Origin: Ifrita kowaldi
Taxonomy: Eukaryota; Chordata; Aves; Passeriformes; Cinclosomatidae
Direction: 5' to 3'
DNA length: 64,000 nucleotides
Assembly (NCBI GenBank): GCA_013398055.1
Contig: VZRS01009471.1
Coordinates: forward strand, 400,047-464,046
Shown here in pieces: positions 1-11,569 of this stretch. The position numbers and the translations under genes were made by a program. The notes below the pieces were generated by a model that was not told the DNA's origin, searched no databases, and saw only the letters and a list, made by a program, of their open reading frames with translations. Each line of letters begins with the position of its first letter. Within the stretch, counting starts at the first letter, position 1.

Positions 1-3000
1 TTCAGCCTCATGGACTCCTTGTTCTCCTATTAGTTCCTTCTCTCTAGCCCATAGCCTGTAGCCATATGTAGTAAAAATTACTACTTACTGCACACATCTG
101 TGCAAGACCTTTCCCCAAACTATTTTAATTCTTGAAATCCAGGACTGCCTACATTTGTCAAACAATGCCAGGCTGTTGAGACTGTGCAGTGGAAGCTGAG
201 GTCATTTGTCCCTTATTTTCTCAGATGCCAGTGCACTCTCCTGGTCTCTTTCTGCTGATTCAACTCTGCAAAAGGGAAGGATAACAGGATAAGTATCCGG
301 CCCAGTTTTCTCTCTCTGCAGTAGCTCCTTTCCATCATGGATTTAATTCACCTACTTTTCTTAACCAGCTCCATCTCTTGTCAACTCCTCGTGCATCCCA
401 CCAGGTGCAGCTGGACCATGGGATGTGCAGAGCTGCCTCTGTCCCAACGCCGCCGAGTTCTTGTGTGTTTACTCAGCTCAGGCACTGGATGGTGCTCTTG
501 GCACTTTCATGCCGCAAAAGCGCTTTCCAAGCAATCCCACTTCTCCTGAGAGCTGTCAAAATTCCCCGGGGTCAGATACAGTTGCACGTCTAAGCCTCTA
601 AATCCCAAGAAGAGCATGTTTTGACTACACAGAATGTAGCCGAGGCTGCAGTGGAAGAAGCTCAGCTAGGTAAGGACAAATGCCAGATGAAATGTCACTG
701 CCTATGACACACACACCCACCAAGCAGTGGCTTTCACATTCGGCCTCAGATATTTTATTTGCTAATTGGTTCCTTATCAATGCTCCCCATAGCAACAAGG
801 GAGATGTAAGTGGCATAAAGTGGGCTGAGTGACATTATGTCTGCATGTAAATGTGGCTGGGATTGTGCACAGAGGGGATGATCTGAGGGAGGTTAACAAC
901 ATAATGTGAAACCTCCTGTGGTCTCAGAGGAGAAAGGAGCTTCTTAATGCTGCCTGAGAGAGGCAGAGAAGCTATCTCAGCAGCAAACCTTTTTGAATCA
1001 GACTGAGATTCGATAGGAAATGAGTTCGTTTGATCTTTTTGCCTGCTAAGAAGTATTAATTTTACACTGGATGTTTGTCTTCGGTTATTTTTCATAGAAG
1101 GTCAGAAGATTTTTGGTATTTTTAAAGATGTAATGAATAAGAAATGCAAATATGCTTTATGGCAAAAAAAGCTATAGGGATATAGGAGATAAATGTTCAG
1201 GTTTTTTCCTTTCTTGTGCTGATTTTTGTGCCTCCCCAGGCAAATCAGGCTGTCTCTCTGAGTTTGCTCAGCCTTGTAAATTGGAGATAATTCCTTCTCT
1301 TCCAGCTCTTCTAAAAGGCTCTTTCTTCAATGGAAGGTGCCACAGAAGTACAAAATATTTTGTGTGTCTGCATCTAAGGGGCATAGGTCTGGAAAAGGCA
1401 CTCTAGCACAATAAAGAAGCAAATAGAGAGACCACTATAGCATTTAGGAGAAATAGGGAAAACAGGGAATAAAAGGATTCATAAGTATGGGGTGGCATTG
1501 ACAAGAAATACCTGGACTAGCTGGATGTACCCACTGACCTAAGATGTGGGATTTAAACTTGTATTGATAAGTATTTGGATTGGACCACCTCTGGCTATGC
1601 AGAAATCAGCACAGCCCCAGAAAAGGCTCAGAAATCACTGAAGAATCCCACCTGGAGGAAGGCCTTGAATTACACTTTCCAGCAATCCTACCCAGATTAA
1701 ACAGTTCAGAGGGTGGGCTTGCTCAGCTGAAGGATTTGCATGGATTTGGTGATCCCCTGAAATCCTATGGCAACTCTTCAGCCGTCTGGTCAGTCTTCTT
1801 GGGTATCATCCTTCTAAATGTCTCCAAAGACAGTTCTGAAAGGGACAAGCTGAGGGTTAACAGTGCTTGGATGAATAAAACACTCCAAAATGAGCACTGC
1901 TGTTGAAGCTTTAACATGGAAATCTTTTGGCTACACCATTTAATACGACACACATGGGACAATGAATTTTACAGTACTTGCAACACTCCCTCCTCTTGGC
2001 AAGTGGGCATTGCAAACCATTAGAATTTATGGGATAACTGTGCTGCTTGTGCCTCAGAGGAAGAAAATAGGATGAATGGCCCAGTCCTGCAGCTCTGACA
2101 TGACTCATCTCATCGAGGTTAACGAACCGGCCGTCTCAGGATTAGGGAGTTGAGTGCATGAGATGCTACTGCTCACACGGGCTGTTGGTTAGAGAAATGC
2201 TACTACAGGCAGTACTTCCATGTAAAACAGCCTCAAGAAGCAGAAACCCTGCTGTTATTTTAATTTTTTGTTTGTTTTTTTAAGTATAATCTCATTAACA
2301 AAGTGAAAAACAAGAGAGCTCTCTCTGGGGTCTCTCTGGGGTCTCACTGCTCTCGTTGTCCCCACTGCTGGACCTCGTTGGGTTATCTTGGTGAGGTCTG
2401 ATAAATGTGTGGTGACTGACACGGGCCTTGCTGGTGCCTCTCTCCTCTGCTGTGACCTCCTGCTGCAGTAACAGAGATGGCAGGAGGGAGCCTTTGTCCA
2501 AGTCTGCCTTCAGCAGTGATTCAAGTGCTGGACTGGGTATTGCAGTAGTTGCAGTGTGTGCAGATAACTTTGTTAGTGCAGGTATAGTGAGTCTGAACGG
2601 GGTATGGCATATTTTTAGATCTTCCCAGGAAGGAGTGTGTAAGCACAAAGAGTTGTGCCTCCCTGCAATGGTAATTCTGATGTACTGCTGGGCAAGGTTA
2701 CCCAAAAGACTGTGCTCTCAATGTGCCCTTTGTTACTCACACAGACTGAATTTCTGATTCCTTGGTTATTTTGCAGTAAGAAAAATTGGTTTTTTTCATG
2801 GTATATCACAATATTCAATGAGCTTGTCCCTTGGGAACACAGAGAGCTTTCAGATCTTAATATAGACATCTTTCAAATGAGATCATTAATGTATATATAT
2901 CTGGATTTAGGGCCAATGCAAGCACTTCGATTTTTTGTCTGCCAAATTTTCATTTTTGGCTCCATTTTCTTCCCATATATTCAAAGAACTGCACCACATG

Positions 3001-6000
3001 GAATCCTTTAAACAATAGATGGGATAACATAATTTTTCAATTGCTCTTGAAAAGGTGTTTAACCACATAAACTATTCCAGGGTTCGCTAAGAAGTTACCA
3101 TTGCAAATAATGTAATTGTTCCAGACTGAATTCCTTGCATTCCAGAATAACTTTTGAAGCAAAGAGCACGACTAACTTGGGATTTTTAACCAGCCTCTTT
3201 ATGATAATACTTAGATGAATGTAAATTTTCTCCAAAAGCTTTGCTGTAAAAAGAAAGGACCAAAGCCTACAAACACTCCTAGCTGCAGAACCAATACTTA
3301 ATGCTAATGACCCATCAATCTCAACAGAAGTAAAATAAACATTTAAAAATTAGGAAACCGAACACTTTATTTTAAACAATTAAACAAAAAAAAAGCGAGA
3401 AAAACAGTAGACAAAATCTGGGGAACCTAGAAATACATAAAGTGCAAGCAATAAGTTCTGGTTTTCCTCTTCTCTTTTGCAAGCAGGACAAGGCTGTTAC
3501 TTGCCTTTGAAATGAAGCCAAGCCTGGCTGTCCTGCACCACTGAGTCCCTCCCTAAAGATGCGTGGGACTTATGCTTCCCCGGGCTTCACCTGGAATTAA
3601 AACCACACTTTTTTTCCTGGTCACATGTTTCCTTTTAACATCTGAAACATTCTTGATACATTCCTCTAAGATTATTTCATTGCATGGTTTGGGCAATGGA
3701 GACTGTTACCCAACTCTCTCTGGTGTACCACCTCCAGGTAGAGTAGGTGGGGGAGATGGAATCTCCGACTTGCTGAGGCAGAGGGCCCCCAGTTCTGCAA
3801 TTCTCTTCCCCTGTGAGTGCAGTGGAGTTGAGCCTTAGCAACCCACAAAGCCGCTTCCCAAATCCACCTCGTTACTGAGCTTTCTTGGATTAATTGAATT
3901 AAGCAGTGGGTGGTTTAAGAGATGAACTACACTGGGAACAGGGCCTGTAATTCACTGCAAACTCCCACCATAAAGGGCACAACGGAATCCAACTTTTTCA
4001 TGGCCAGTCAAGCAGCAGCCATGGGGAACAGCACTTCAGAGGGCCTTTTGGATCTCCATTTTGATTCTGTGCTACAGGCCAGCTTCTCAGTTCCCACATA
4101 TCAGCCTGTTTCCACTGGATTCACACCAGATGCAGACTTGGCCTTGCAAGTCTAGAAATTTAGTTTATCTTTTTAAAGGCTCTGGGTTTTGTAGAATTGG
4201 CTTAGCTGTGGTATAAAACAATGGTATCTTGTATCACTCAAAACAAAAGGAATTAACTCTGCATTTATTAGCCAAACTTGCTGTGAATACAAAGCTTTCG
4301 GGATCACGCTCTTCCCCATGCTGATCCCAGCCCTGCCCCTTTAATCCCCCACAACGAGGGACTTGCTGCAGTGTGCAGGGACTCCCCCCAAAGCAGTGCA
4401 CTTTGTGGCAAGCACAATGTATGTAACTGGGTCTTGTCCTGACACGGAGCTGGGAGATAGTCAGGGTAACTCAACCAGCCTCAGGATCTGGGACTAGTGT
4501 CACAGATAAGAACAATGATAATTACATTCTTCAAAGCCTCGTGAAAATAGATGCCTCAGTTGAGGTTAAAGTGCCCCAAGTGAAGAAAAAAAAAGAAAAA
4601 AGGCAAAAGTAAAGACACAGAAAGAGAAAAATCTTTCACCATGAATGAAAAAATAAGCAGCGAAAGTTTCATCTGGAACTTGAGCACCCATAAGCACAGA
4701 AGTCAATCAACCATAAGACCTATTAGGAAAACAGATTTAATAAGCTCTTTCTCCACTTATTTGTTTTCTTTTCCTCAAGTAAAATGAAAATACCTCTTCT
4801 CTCCTAGACATGTTATGTGAATTACTTCACTGTGCTCTTCGCAACCAAACAACCCCAGACCCCCTCAGTTTCCTCCTGGTTTCCAGCAACCACTGCGTGT
4901 TCACATTCACTGCTTGTCCCTGGATGTTACTGTTCAAACAGAACCTGCAAACTTCTCTTTTCCAATGAGCTGCAGGATTAAATTTCAGGCAGAGTGCAAG
5001 GTGACAGCTACTCCTCCACCTGTACTGACACAGCACACGCTCTCCAGGAAGATGCATCTTCCATTCACACGTGTCTGCTGCTTGGGGTGCTGATGCTGAA
5101 AATGCCCATGGTAGGCTTTTAGGCCAAATGAATTTGATAAAACTTCATGGGGTTTTAGGAGCATTATTTCTGGAGAAGCTTGTTCCAGAAATAGTCTCTG
5201 CTCCCCTGTGTCACTGATTCCTTAATACTGCGCTTGTCTTACATTTGCACCACGGGGACTGGAATTCAGGACTTCTGGTTTCTGCTGGTTCTGTGCTGCA
5301 AGACCTGTTCCTCTGACTGAAAACTGCTGCTAAACCTTCTTCACCTCTTTTAAGATTTAGCTGAGTCATGTTGGGAAATCCTTTGAGATCAAGGCTATAA
5401 GAACTACAAGTGAGTAGAATTAAATGGGACATTTTGGGAGGCACAGAGGAAGTAACTCAATTGTTCTGGGTTAGAAGACATTCTGTTAGATACTACATAA
5501 ACCTTCACCTCTGTCAAGTTCAATTACTGTCCAGAAAAGAAAGATTAAATAAGAACCACACCTATAAAGATTGTACAGCTCTAAATTGAAGAACAAGAAG
5601 GGAAAATAAAAGTACAAGCCCCTTGAGAGTTTTTATATTCTTCAAACTACATATAAAACCCATTTAGAGTGTAAGCTCAGGAGTTCTGATAGAGACTTGG
5701 AAATGTTGCAATTCCAATAGTCAATATCCTGTCTGTGGAAGTGATGAAAGTGAAATTATATTCACCCCTTAATAAGCACTTGTAGGCACAACAGACATCA
5801 AGCTCTATATTATCTTACTTGCTTTTTGCAGCAGGAGTGATGCTGCACTGAGTTTGATCCTGGACCAACCAAAATGTGTAAGAGTTTTGCCTCAACATGA
5901 ACATGAAGAAGTTAGCTGCTAATATGGGTGCTCTGGGGTACCCATATGAACACACACCAGGGTGGGGTTTCAAGAGCTCAGTTCCTACACTCAGGACTAG

Positions 6001-6947
6001 ATTATCAGGGAGATTCATGCACTGAATTCTTGTAACATCCAGCTACTTATAAAAAAGCCTAAGCAGGAGCTAAGAAATTTGTAAATGTACCTCAAGTGAT
6101 AGATACTTCATCCTTTGATCACCTATGACTAAGCCAGCAATTCTGTGAGCAGCTGACACTTCTGGGTTCTCCAAATTTCCATGAAGAAAGCCCTACATGT
6201 CTCAATTTGGGAACATTGAAAAAGCGAAGTCTGCTTTATAGTTTAAGCCTGCTTTATTACAATGGCAAAGACTGAGAAGATTTACCTCAACTGATCAAAA
6301 AGGACAAAATGGAATAATTTTCAAAGACTCCCTCTTTCAGGTTTGCATTTGTCTTAACTGAGCAAAAATGTAATAGGAAATGCAGAATCCTCTGCCTTGC
6401 CATACCATGTATTTTGGCAGCAAGGCTCGAAAGACTCTGGCAACAAGTGAGATTTAGTTTAAAAGTGACTCCTTTTAGGGTATGCAAGCCATAAGAAAAG
6501 TGAGTTGTAACAGATCCTGCCCTTGAAAGGACTTGGTGTTGTAATTTCTCCTCCAACTCTGCCTTCTGCCATTTTACATGTGCTCAAATAATGTAGATCT
6601 ACTATTTTATTGGTAAAACCTGGAGTTCAGACGTGTTCTCCCAGTCAGGTGGAAGGACTAAGACCCATCAAAGGATAAACCTCCATCAACACAGCCCAAC
6701 CCATGGGTGCTGGGAAGGGCCCCCTTGGCAGGACAGGCTCGTTCCACTGCCCACCCGGCTCACAGCTGCATTGTTACTGTGACAAGTGTGACAGCTAGAA
6801 GTAGGCCAGGGGCTAACATACCAATTTCCATGCCAAGTGTGTAATTTGCTAATAAAACCTTCTGATTGTTTGTGGACCCTCTGACTTTTGAGGTTCCTTT
6901 TGTCCACAAGGATTTATGAATCTTGGGTACTTCCATCCCCTTTCAGG
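1..6947. other. Intergenic DNA, no recognisable gene
   Basis: About 6.9 kb of AT-rich DNA upstream of the probable RABEP1 promoter. I looked for exon-like segments with splice signals, zinc-finger arrays, tRNAs and retrotransposon reading frames and found none I can support. The open frames here are short; the longest is about 136 codons on the minus strand near 2295-2705. They have no recognisable motif. Visible low-complexity pieces are an imperfect tandem of TCTCTCTGGGG near 2320-2345 and A-rich runs near 3385 and 4587. In human the gene on this side is SCIMP, but I see nothing resembling it. Confidence 0.6.
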
Positions 6948-7079
6948 GTGGGTCACCACATCAGGGAACGATTGGATGTGGCGGTCAGTGCCATGGTCGG
7001 GGTGACAAGGTAGGGATCAGTCTCAGGTTGGACTCGATGACCTCGGAGGTCTTTTCCAACCTCAATGATTCTGTGATTA
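6948..7079 (+). repeat. CR1 LINE 3' end fragment
   Basis: The right part (about 7020-7079) has the characteristic avian CR1 tail: a GGTTGGACTCGATGA block, then a TCTTTTCCAACCTCAATGATT block, then the degenerate terminal ATTCTGTG unit. The upstream GGAACGATTGGATGTGGC and CAGTGCCATGGTC blocks also fit the CR1 3' region. It is strongly 5'-truncated with no reading frame left. The left boundary is approximate. The interval 6888-7048 recurs almost unchanged at 11409-11569. Confidence 0.8.
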
Positions 7080-7149
7080 TAGGGCAGAATTTGTTGGTGT
7101 TGCTCAAAGCGACTTTCTGAATAATAAACATTAACTATGCCTTCGGGCT

Positions 7150-7490
7150 GTAGGCCCGGGGATTTTTCCCTTGCCAGGGGCTAAGGGGCCAGACCGGGCA
7201 GGGACCCNTGGGCGCGATCGGCCGGGCAGGGTCCGGGGGGCCCTCACGGAGCGGGGACCCGCCGGGAGGGAGCGGGGAGCGCCCCGAGGAGCTCGGCCGG
7301 GAAGGCCTTGGGAGGGGGCGGGAGGCAGCGCAGGTGGTTTTTTAGGCTGTAAATGTGGAGCAAGGGCGGCTCCCGGCGCGCAGGGAGCGGGGATAACGCT
7401 GGGAGGACGCGCTGCTACCGGGGAACTGGAGCCCAGGTTCGATGGGACGAGGCCTCCCCGCCCTGGCAGGGGAGGAGGGGGAGGGTGGCG
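7150..7490 (+). promoter_or_regulatory. RABEP1: CpG-rich block, probable RABEP1 promoter
   Basis: A sharply GC- and CpG-rich block in otherwise AT-rich DNA, with a perfect GC box (GGGGGCGGG) at 7314-7322 and several further G-runs. It lies about 17.8 kb upstream of RABEP1 exon 2, on the correct side, and is the only island-like block upstream of that exon. It is therefore the best candidate for the promoter and first exon. I do not find a start codon followed by codons like the human N-terminus (Met-Ala-Gln-Pro). An unresolved base at 7208 suggests exon 1 was lost in a collapsed gap. A divergent minus-strand transcript starting here cannot be excluded. Confidence 0.6.
7208..7208. other. Unresolved base in CpG island (possible collapsed gap)
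   Basis: A single N inside the most GC-rich part of the window. GC-rich first exons are often missing from bird assemblies, and the expected RABEP1 exon 1 is not visible on either side. A collapsed gap rather than one ambiguous base is plausible, but cannot be proven from this sequence. Confidence 0.5.
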
Positions 7491-10400
7491 ATGTATCCAG
7501 GTGAACATGGATCCGCCGGGTGGGACGCCCTCATTGACTTGGCCACAGCAGGGGATGTTTGGCTGTGTTCGAAAAGGCACCTCGGAAGGTTCAGGTCGGG
7601 ATGTGCAGTGTGAACAGTGCATTCCTTTGCTGGAAAAGACAAAGAAAATAACAGATCTTCTCTCAAGGTGGTATGTACCTGTGCAGAAGGAAGCTAAGCT
7701 TTCCCTGAAGGTTGCTGCTGTGGAAAGGTTATTTCTTTCTGGTTTGAGAGGAATTGTGAACGTTTTTTACCTTGGAATAGGTTACAGAACTGTGTGCGTA
7801 TAAAAAAGCTGTAGGTAGTGCTTAGCTTGGAAGGTGAGGTTGAAGGGATGGTGTTTACTGAATGGAGTGTATGGGAAGGGATGGGAAAGCAAGGATTTTA
7901 AGCTGAGGCTGGTCATAATGTAGATATGGGAGAAGTGGAGAGGTGTGCAGAATCCTGCAGGATTGGTGCTTACCCAGCCATTGGCCTAGGCCAGGGCTCT
8001 CCTCTTCTAGAGAGCAGTTGAGTTTCCTTGGGAAAGCACTCTGTTAGAAAAGGGCAATGATGTATTCTTAATTATGCGTGTCTAGGGAATTGCGTGGGCT
8101 TTTTTTTTTTCTTTTTGTGGAGTTACACGAGAAAGTGCTTATCCTCAGGGATTTCAGGATTTCAGCCTGCCTTTTAAAAGTTTTAATGATGAAGGTGCTT
8201 AGATTGTGGGGTTTTCCCTACATTAAGGTCAGTCACTGCTTGTCCTTCGAGAGCACTGAGGGGAAGGTGAGTTTCTCTGCTGTCATGCTTGTAAGGTCAG
8301 AGTTGGTAGGGGTTGTTGTCCTGTACTTTGTGGTGAATGACCATTGTTTATTGTTCTTCAGCCTGTTCTGAGTGCTGCAGAACAACTTCCAACAAATTTT
8401 CTCCTTGGCTCTTGCAGACTGTCTCACTGCAGGTGTGCAGGGGAACTGTGCAGTGTACAAATGTTGGCTGCCCCTTGACCAGGAAAGGTAGTTGTATGTT
8501 TGTAGTGTATTAGAAGATCCACGTTGGCTATATCTTTGTTGTTGTTTAAAAGGAAGGCAAAAAGGTGCAAGTAGATTTAGTGATTTGATAGGTTGGTGAA
8601 GTCTGTCTTACAGGAGGCATGGATTGCTGTCTTTCTCCTGCTCCCTAGCTGTGGGGAGATGAGGATGCTGTAGATAAGGGAATGAGCTGAAAGTTGGATG
8701 GATTCTGAAAGTGATTGCTGTGTCCTACACTAATGAATTGGAGCTCCCAAAATGGCTCCTCTCCCCATTCTCTGTTGGCAGCCATGGGACCAGTTTGGGG
8801 GTTTTTATCCACTTTGATTACTATACTGTTGTTCTCATCTGTGTTGGTTTTGTTTGTAATTTGCCAAAAGTGTGCCTTGAAACTGTTCTATTTTAATGTG
8901 GAGAAAATTCAATAAATGAATTATTTAATATTTTTAGCTGTCTGCACTGAATTTATTACTTAAAGGAGTAGTGTAACCTCTGATTTAAGATTACATGTGA
9001 CAAAATAGAACTGGATTAGTATGTTCCCCCAAGGAAAAATGATGGCTTTTTATAATTACTTGTATTGATTGTAAATAACTTATGCATTCTTTACTCATGC
9101 AAGACACATCAGCTATGATTTGTTTCGTGGAAAGCAAGTATAGAAGAACTACTTTCTCTACTGTGGTAGAAATAACATATGGAACAACATGAGAGGAATT
9201 AATGTCGAATTTGTCTTCTATTCTAAAGCCTGTCCTGAAATGAAAATGGGCCCAAGTGTAGGGGAAGGAATAGTGCAGAGAAATAGGAAAAGAATGGGCG
9301 TTTTGTCCTACCCTGGTTTTGTACTTTGGATTAGTGGAGACATTAATAACCCTCTAATCTGGTGTGTGGGGTTACAGAGCTTCTATATGATAAGGATCGC
9401 AGAGAGGCCGAGGGCAGCCCTTGGCTGCTGCCGGAGCTTTGTGCTCTGTGCTGTGGATTGTGAGCTTGTGGTGTTGACCTGTGCTGCAAGTAGGTGTGTG
9501 CTGCCTGCTGATCCTGGGCAAGGGGCTTTTTGGGGAGATTTTTATTTTATATGCGTTGTCTAGATTGCATTACCACAGCAGTAATGTCTTATTTTTCAAA
9601 ATATTTTTCCTTTGGATATAATATTCAAAATTCAAACCTCTCAGGCTCCCTGGGTTTAGTTTGAATCTGAGTGCTTGCCCTCTCTGAATGTAAGGTTTCC
9701 AAACAAAATGTGTTGGCATAGTTTTTCCCTATCAGAGTGCTCAGGATTTAGTGTACTTCCCCTTCTTATTTCTGGAAAACACTTCAATGAAGGAACTGCA
9801 GTAACATAAAACACTATTTCTTCAATACTAAAGTGAATTAGAATGATATGCCACTTACTAAACTCTTCTTACTGCTCTAAACTTAAACCATTAGTACAGT
9901 CAGATTGATAATTAGCATATCCATTGATATTGTTCAGCGATAAACTGTTAATGGCACAGTCTATCAGATATTTTAGTAAGAATTAGCTGGCAGAAAGAAT
10001 TGATCCAGTGTTGGAGTAACTTAGGCCAGTAAAAAGTGTCTGTCTGTTTGTGGTGGGAGCTGTGCCAGCTCTCAGTGGAGAGAACTGCTCAGCTGTAGAT
10101 GGAAGATTGGAGGATGTTGCCATATTGATTTTGGTGCCACCAGCAGGGCCATGATCTGCATTATGTCCCTGTGTCAATAATCCAGGATCCCAACAAGAGC
10201 TGGGACTTGCTGTCACTGTCACACACCCCAGGGGCTGAGTGATGATGGTGGAGAGGTCAGGGATGTCACACAGAAAATTAACTAACAAAACTTCAGGTGC
10301 TTTTTTATTTCTAGTTATTTTTCTTATATGTGTATCACTTTTAAATAAAATTAAAATATTTAAAAATGCTATTACTCATCTTCCAGCTAGGTGTGGTTCA

Positions 10401-11408
10401 TAGGGGACTGGCTTTGAGTGCTGATGTTCAGCTCTGCATTGTTGATGCAACTGTCAAATGTCAAACTCTTATCTCTTGTGGAGTAACTTCAAAATTGTTG
10501 GTACTTTCCAAGAAGCAAAAAATGTCTTCTCTCACTTTCATTTTGCTTGGTCCTTGTTTTATTACTATTTGATAGTTACTGATATTAGTAAAAATATATT
10601 TTTTAATTAAAACACAAATATTCACACTTTTTTTTTTTAGGCTGTGTGCTTTTCTGTCATTTAAGTGGACAAATCTGGACTTTGGTTTCAAAACCAAAAC
10701 AGACACCTTGAATGTACATGTTTCCACCTCTTATTGTTTCTAGGGAAGTTTTGATCTGGTCAGCAGGTCAGTTTGCTCTGAAGTGGGAATATCCACATTC
10801 AGAGTGTCTGTTTTCCTGTCGAAGTCAAATTGCAAATCTCTTAGTTTTGAAAAATACCATGACCATGTTCTTTATCATTACCTGTTCATCTGCCAGAAGG
10901 CACAATGAATATGCTTTAACCTGTGGACTGACTCTTTCTTGCATTTTGGACACTGGAAGATATAAATTCGTTGCCCATTTTTATTGCTTCTTGGCCACTT
11001 CACCATTGTCACAGAGAAGATGGACTTAGTAATGTGTTTTCTTCCCTTCCTGGCCTGGTGCCTCGGGATGCTCTCAGCTGCTTTCCCACAGCCCTTGGTG
11101 GGTGGACTGGATTCCCGCTGTGAAACTAGTTTGTGTGCACTCCCTTGGAAGTGATTGAAGAAGGAATTTTGTTTTAAAACTTTCAAGAAGCTAAACCAAA
11201 CAACTTCTCTCAGTGTGGGAGTAGACCAAATCCCATAGGCTTCATTATGGGTGATGGTTGACTGGCAGACTTGCTGGGCTTTCACTCCAGGCATTTTATT
11301 AAAAAGTGCTTCTCAGATGTGAAGTTTTCTATCCTAAATTTAGGTATTTTAACTACATAGTTTTCTTCTTAAAAAATAGCAAATATGTAGTTTAAAAAAA
11401 AAAAAAAN

Positions 11409-11569
11409 TTGAGGTTCCTTTTGTCCACAAGGATTTATGAATCTTGGGTACTTCCATCCCCTTTCAGGGTGGGTCACCACATCAGGGAACGATTGGATGT
11501 GGCGGTCAGTGCCATGGTCGGGGTGACAAGGTAGGGATCAGTCTCAGGTTAGACTCGATGACCTCGGAG
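11409..11569 (+). repeat. N-flanked second copy of CR1 region 6888-7048
   Basis: This 161-bp segment matches 6888-7048 with one difference that I can see: TTAGACTCG here against TTGGACTCG there. It starts immediately after an N at 11408, which follows a run of about 14 A, and ends immediately before an N at 11570. A true transposon copy would not share the same arbitrary left and right limits, so a gap-filling or contig-placement artefact is more likely than a real duplication. Confidence 0.85.

Noticed and set aside
2295..2705. 136-codon minus-strand frame in the upstream intergenic DNA
   Set aside because: No recognisable motif, no convincing splice partners, and an overlapping open frame on the other strand.
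6849..6854. AATAAA as a poly(A) signal of an upstream gene
   Set aside because: No upstream coding exon is visible to support a gene ending here, and AATAAA is common by chance in AT-rich DNA.
7171..7803. 210-codon plus-strand frame across the CpG block, and a 163-codon minus-strand frame there
   Set aside because: Gly/Arg/Pro-rich translation of GC-rich promoter DNA, crossing an N; it does not resemble the rabaptin-5 N-terminus.
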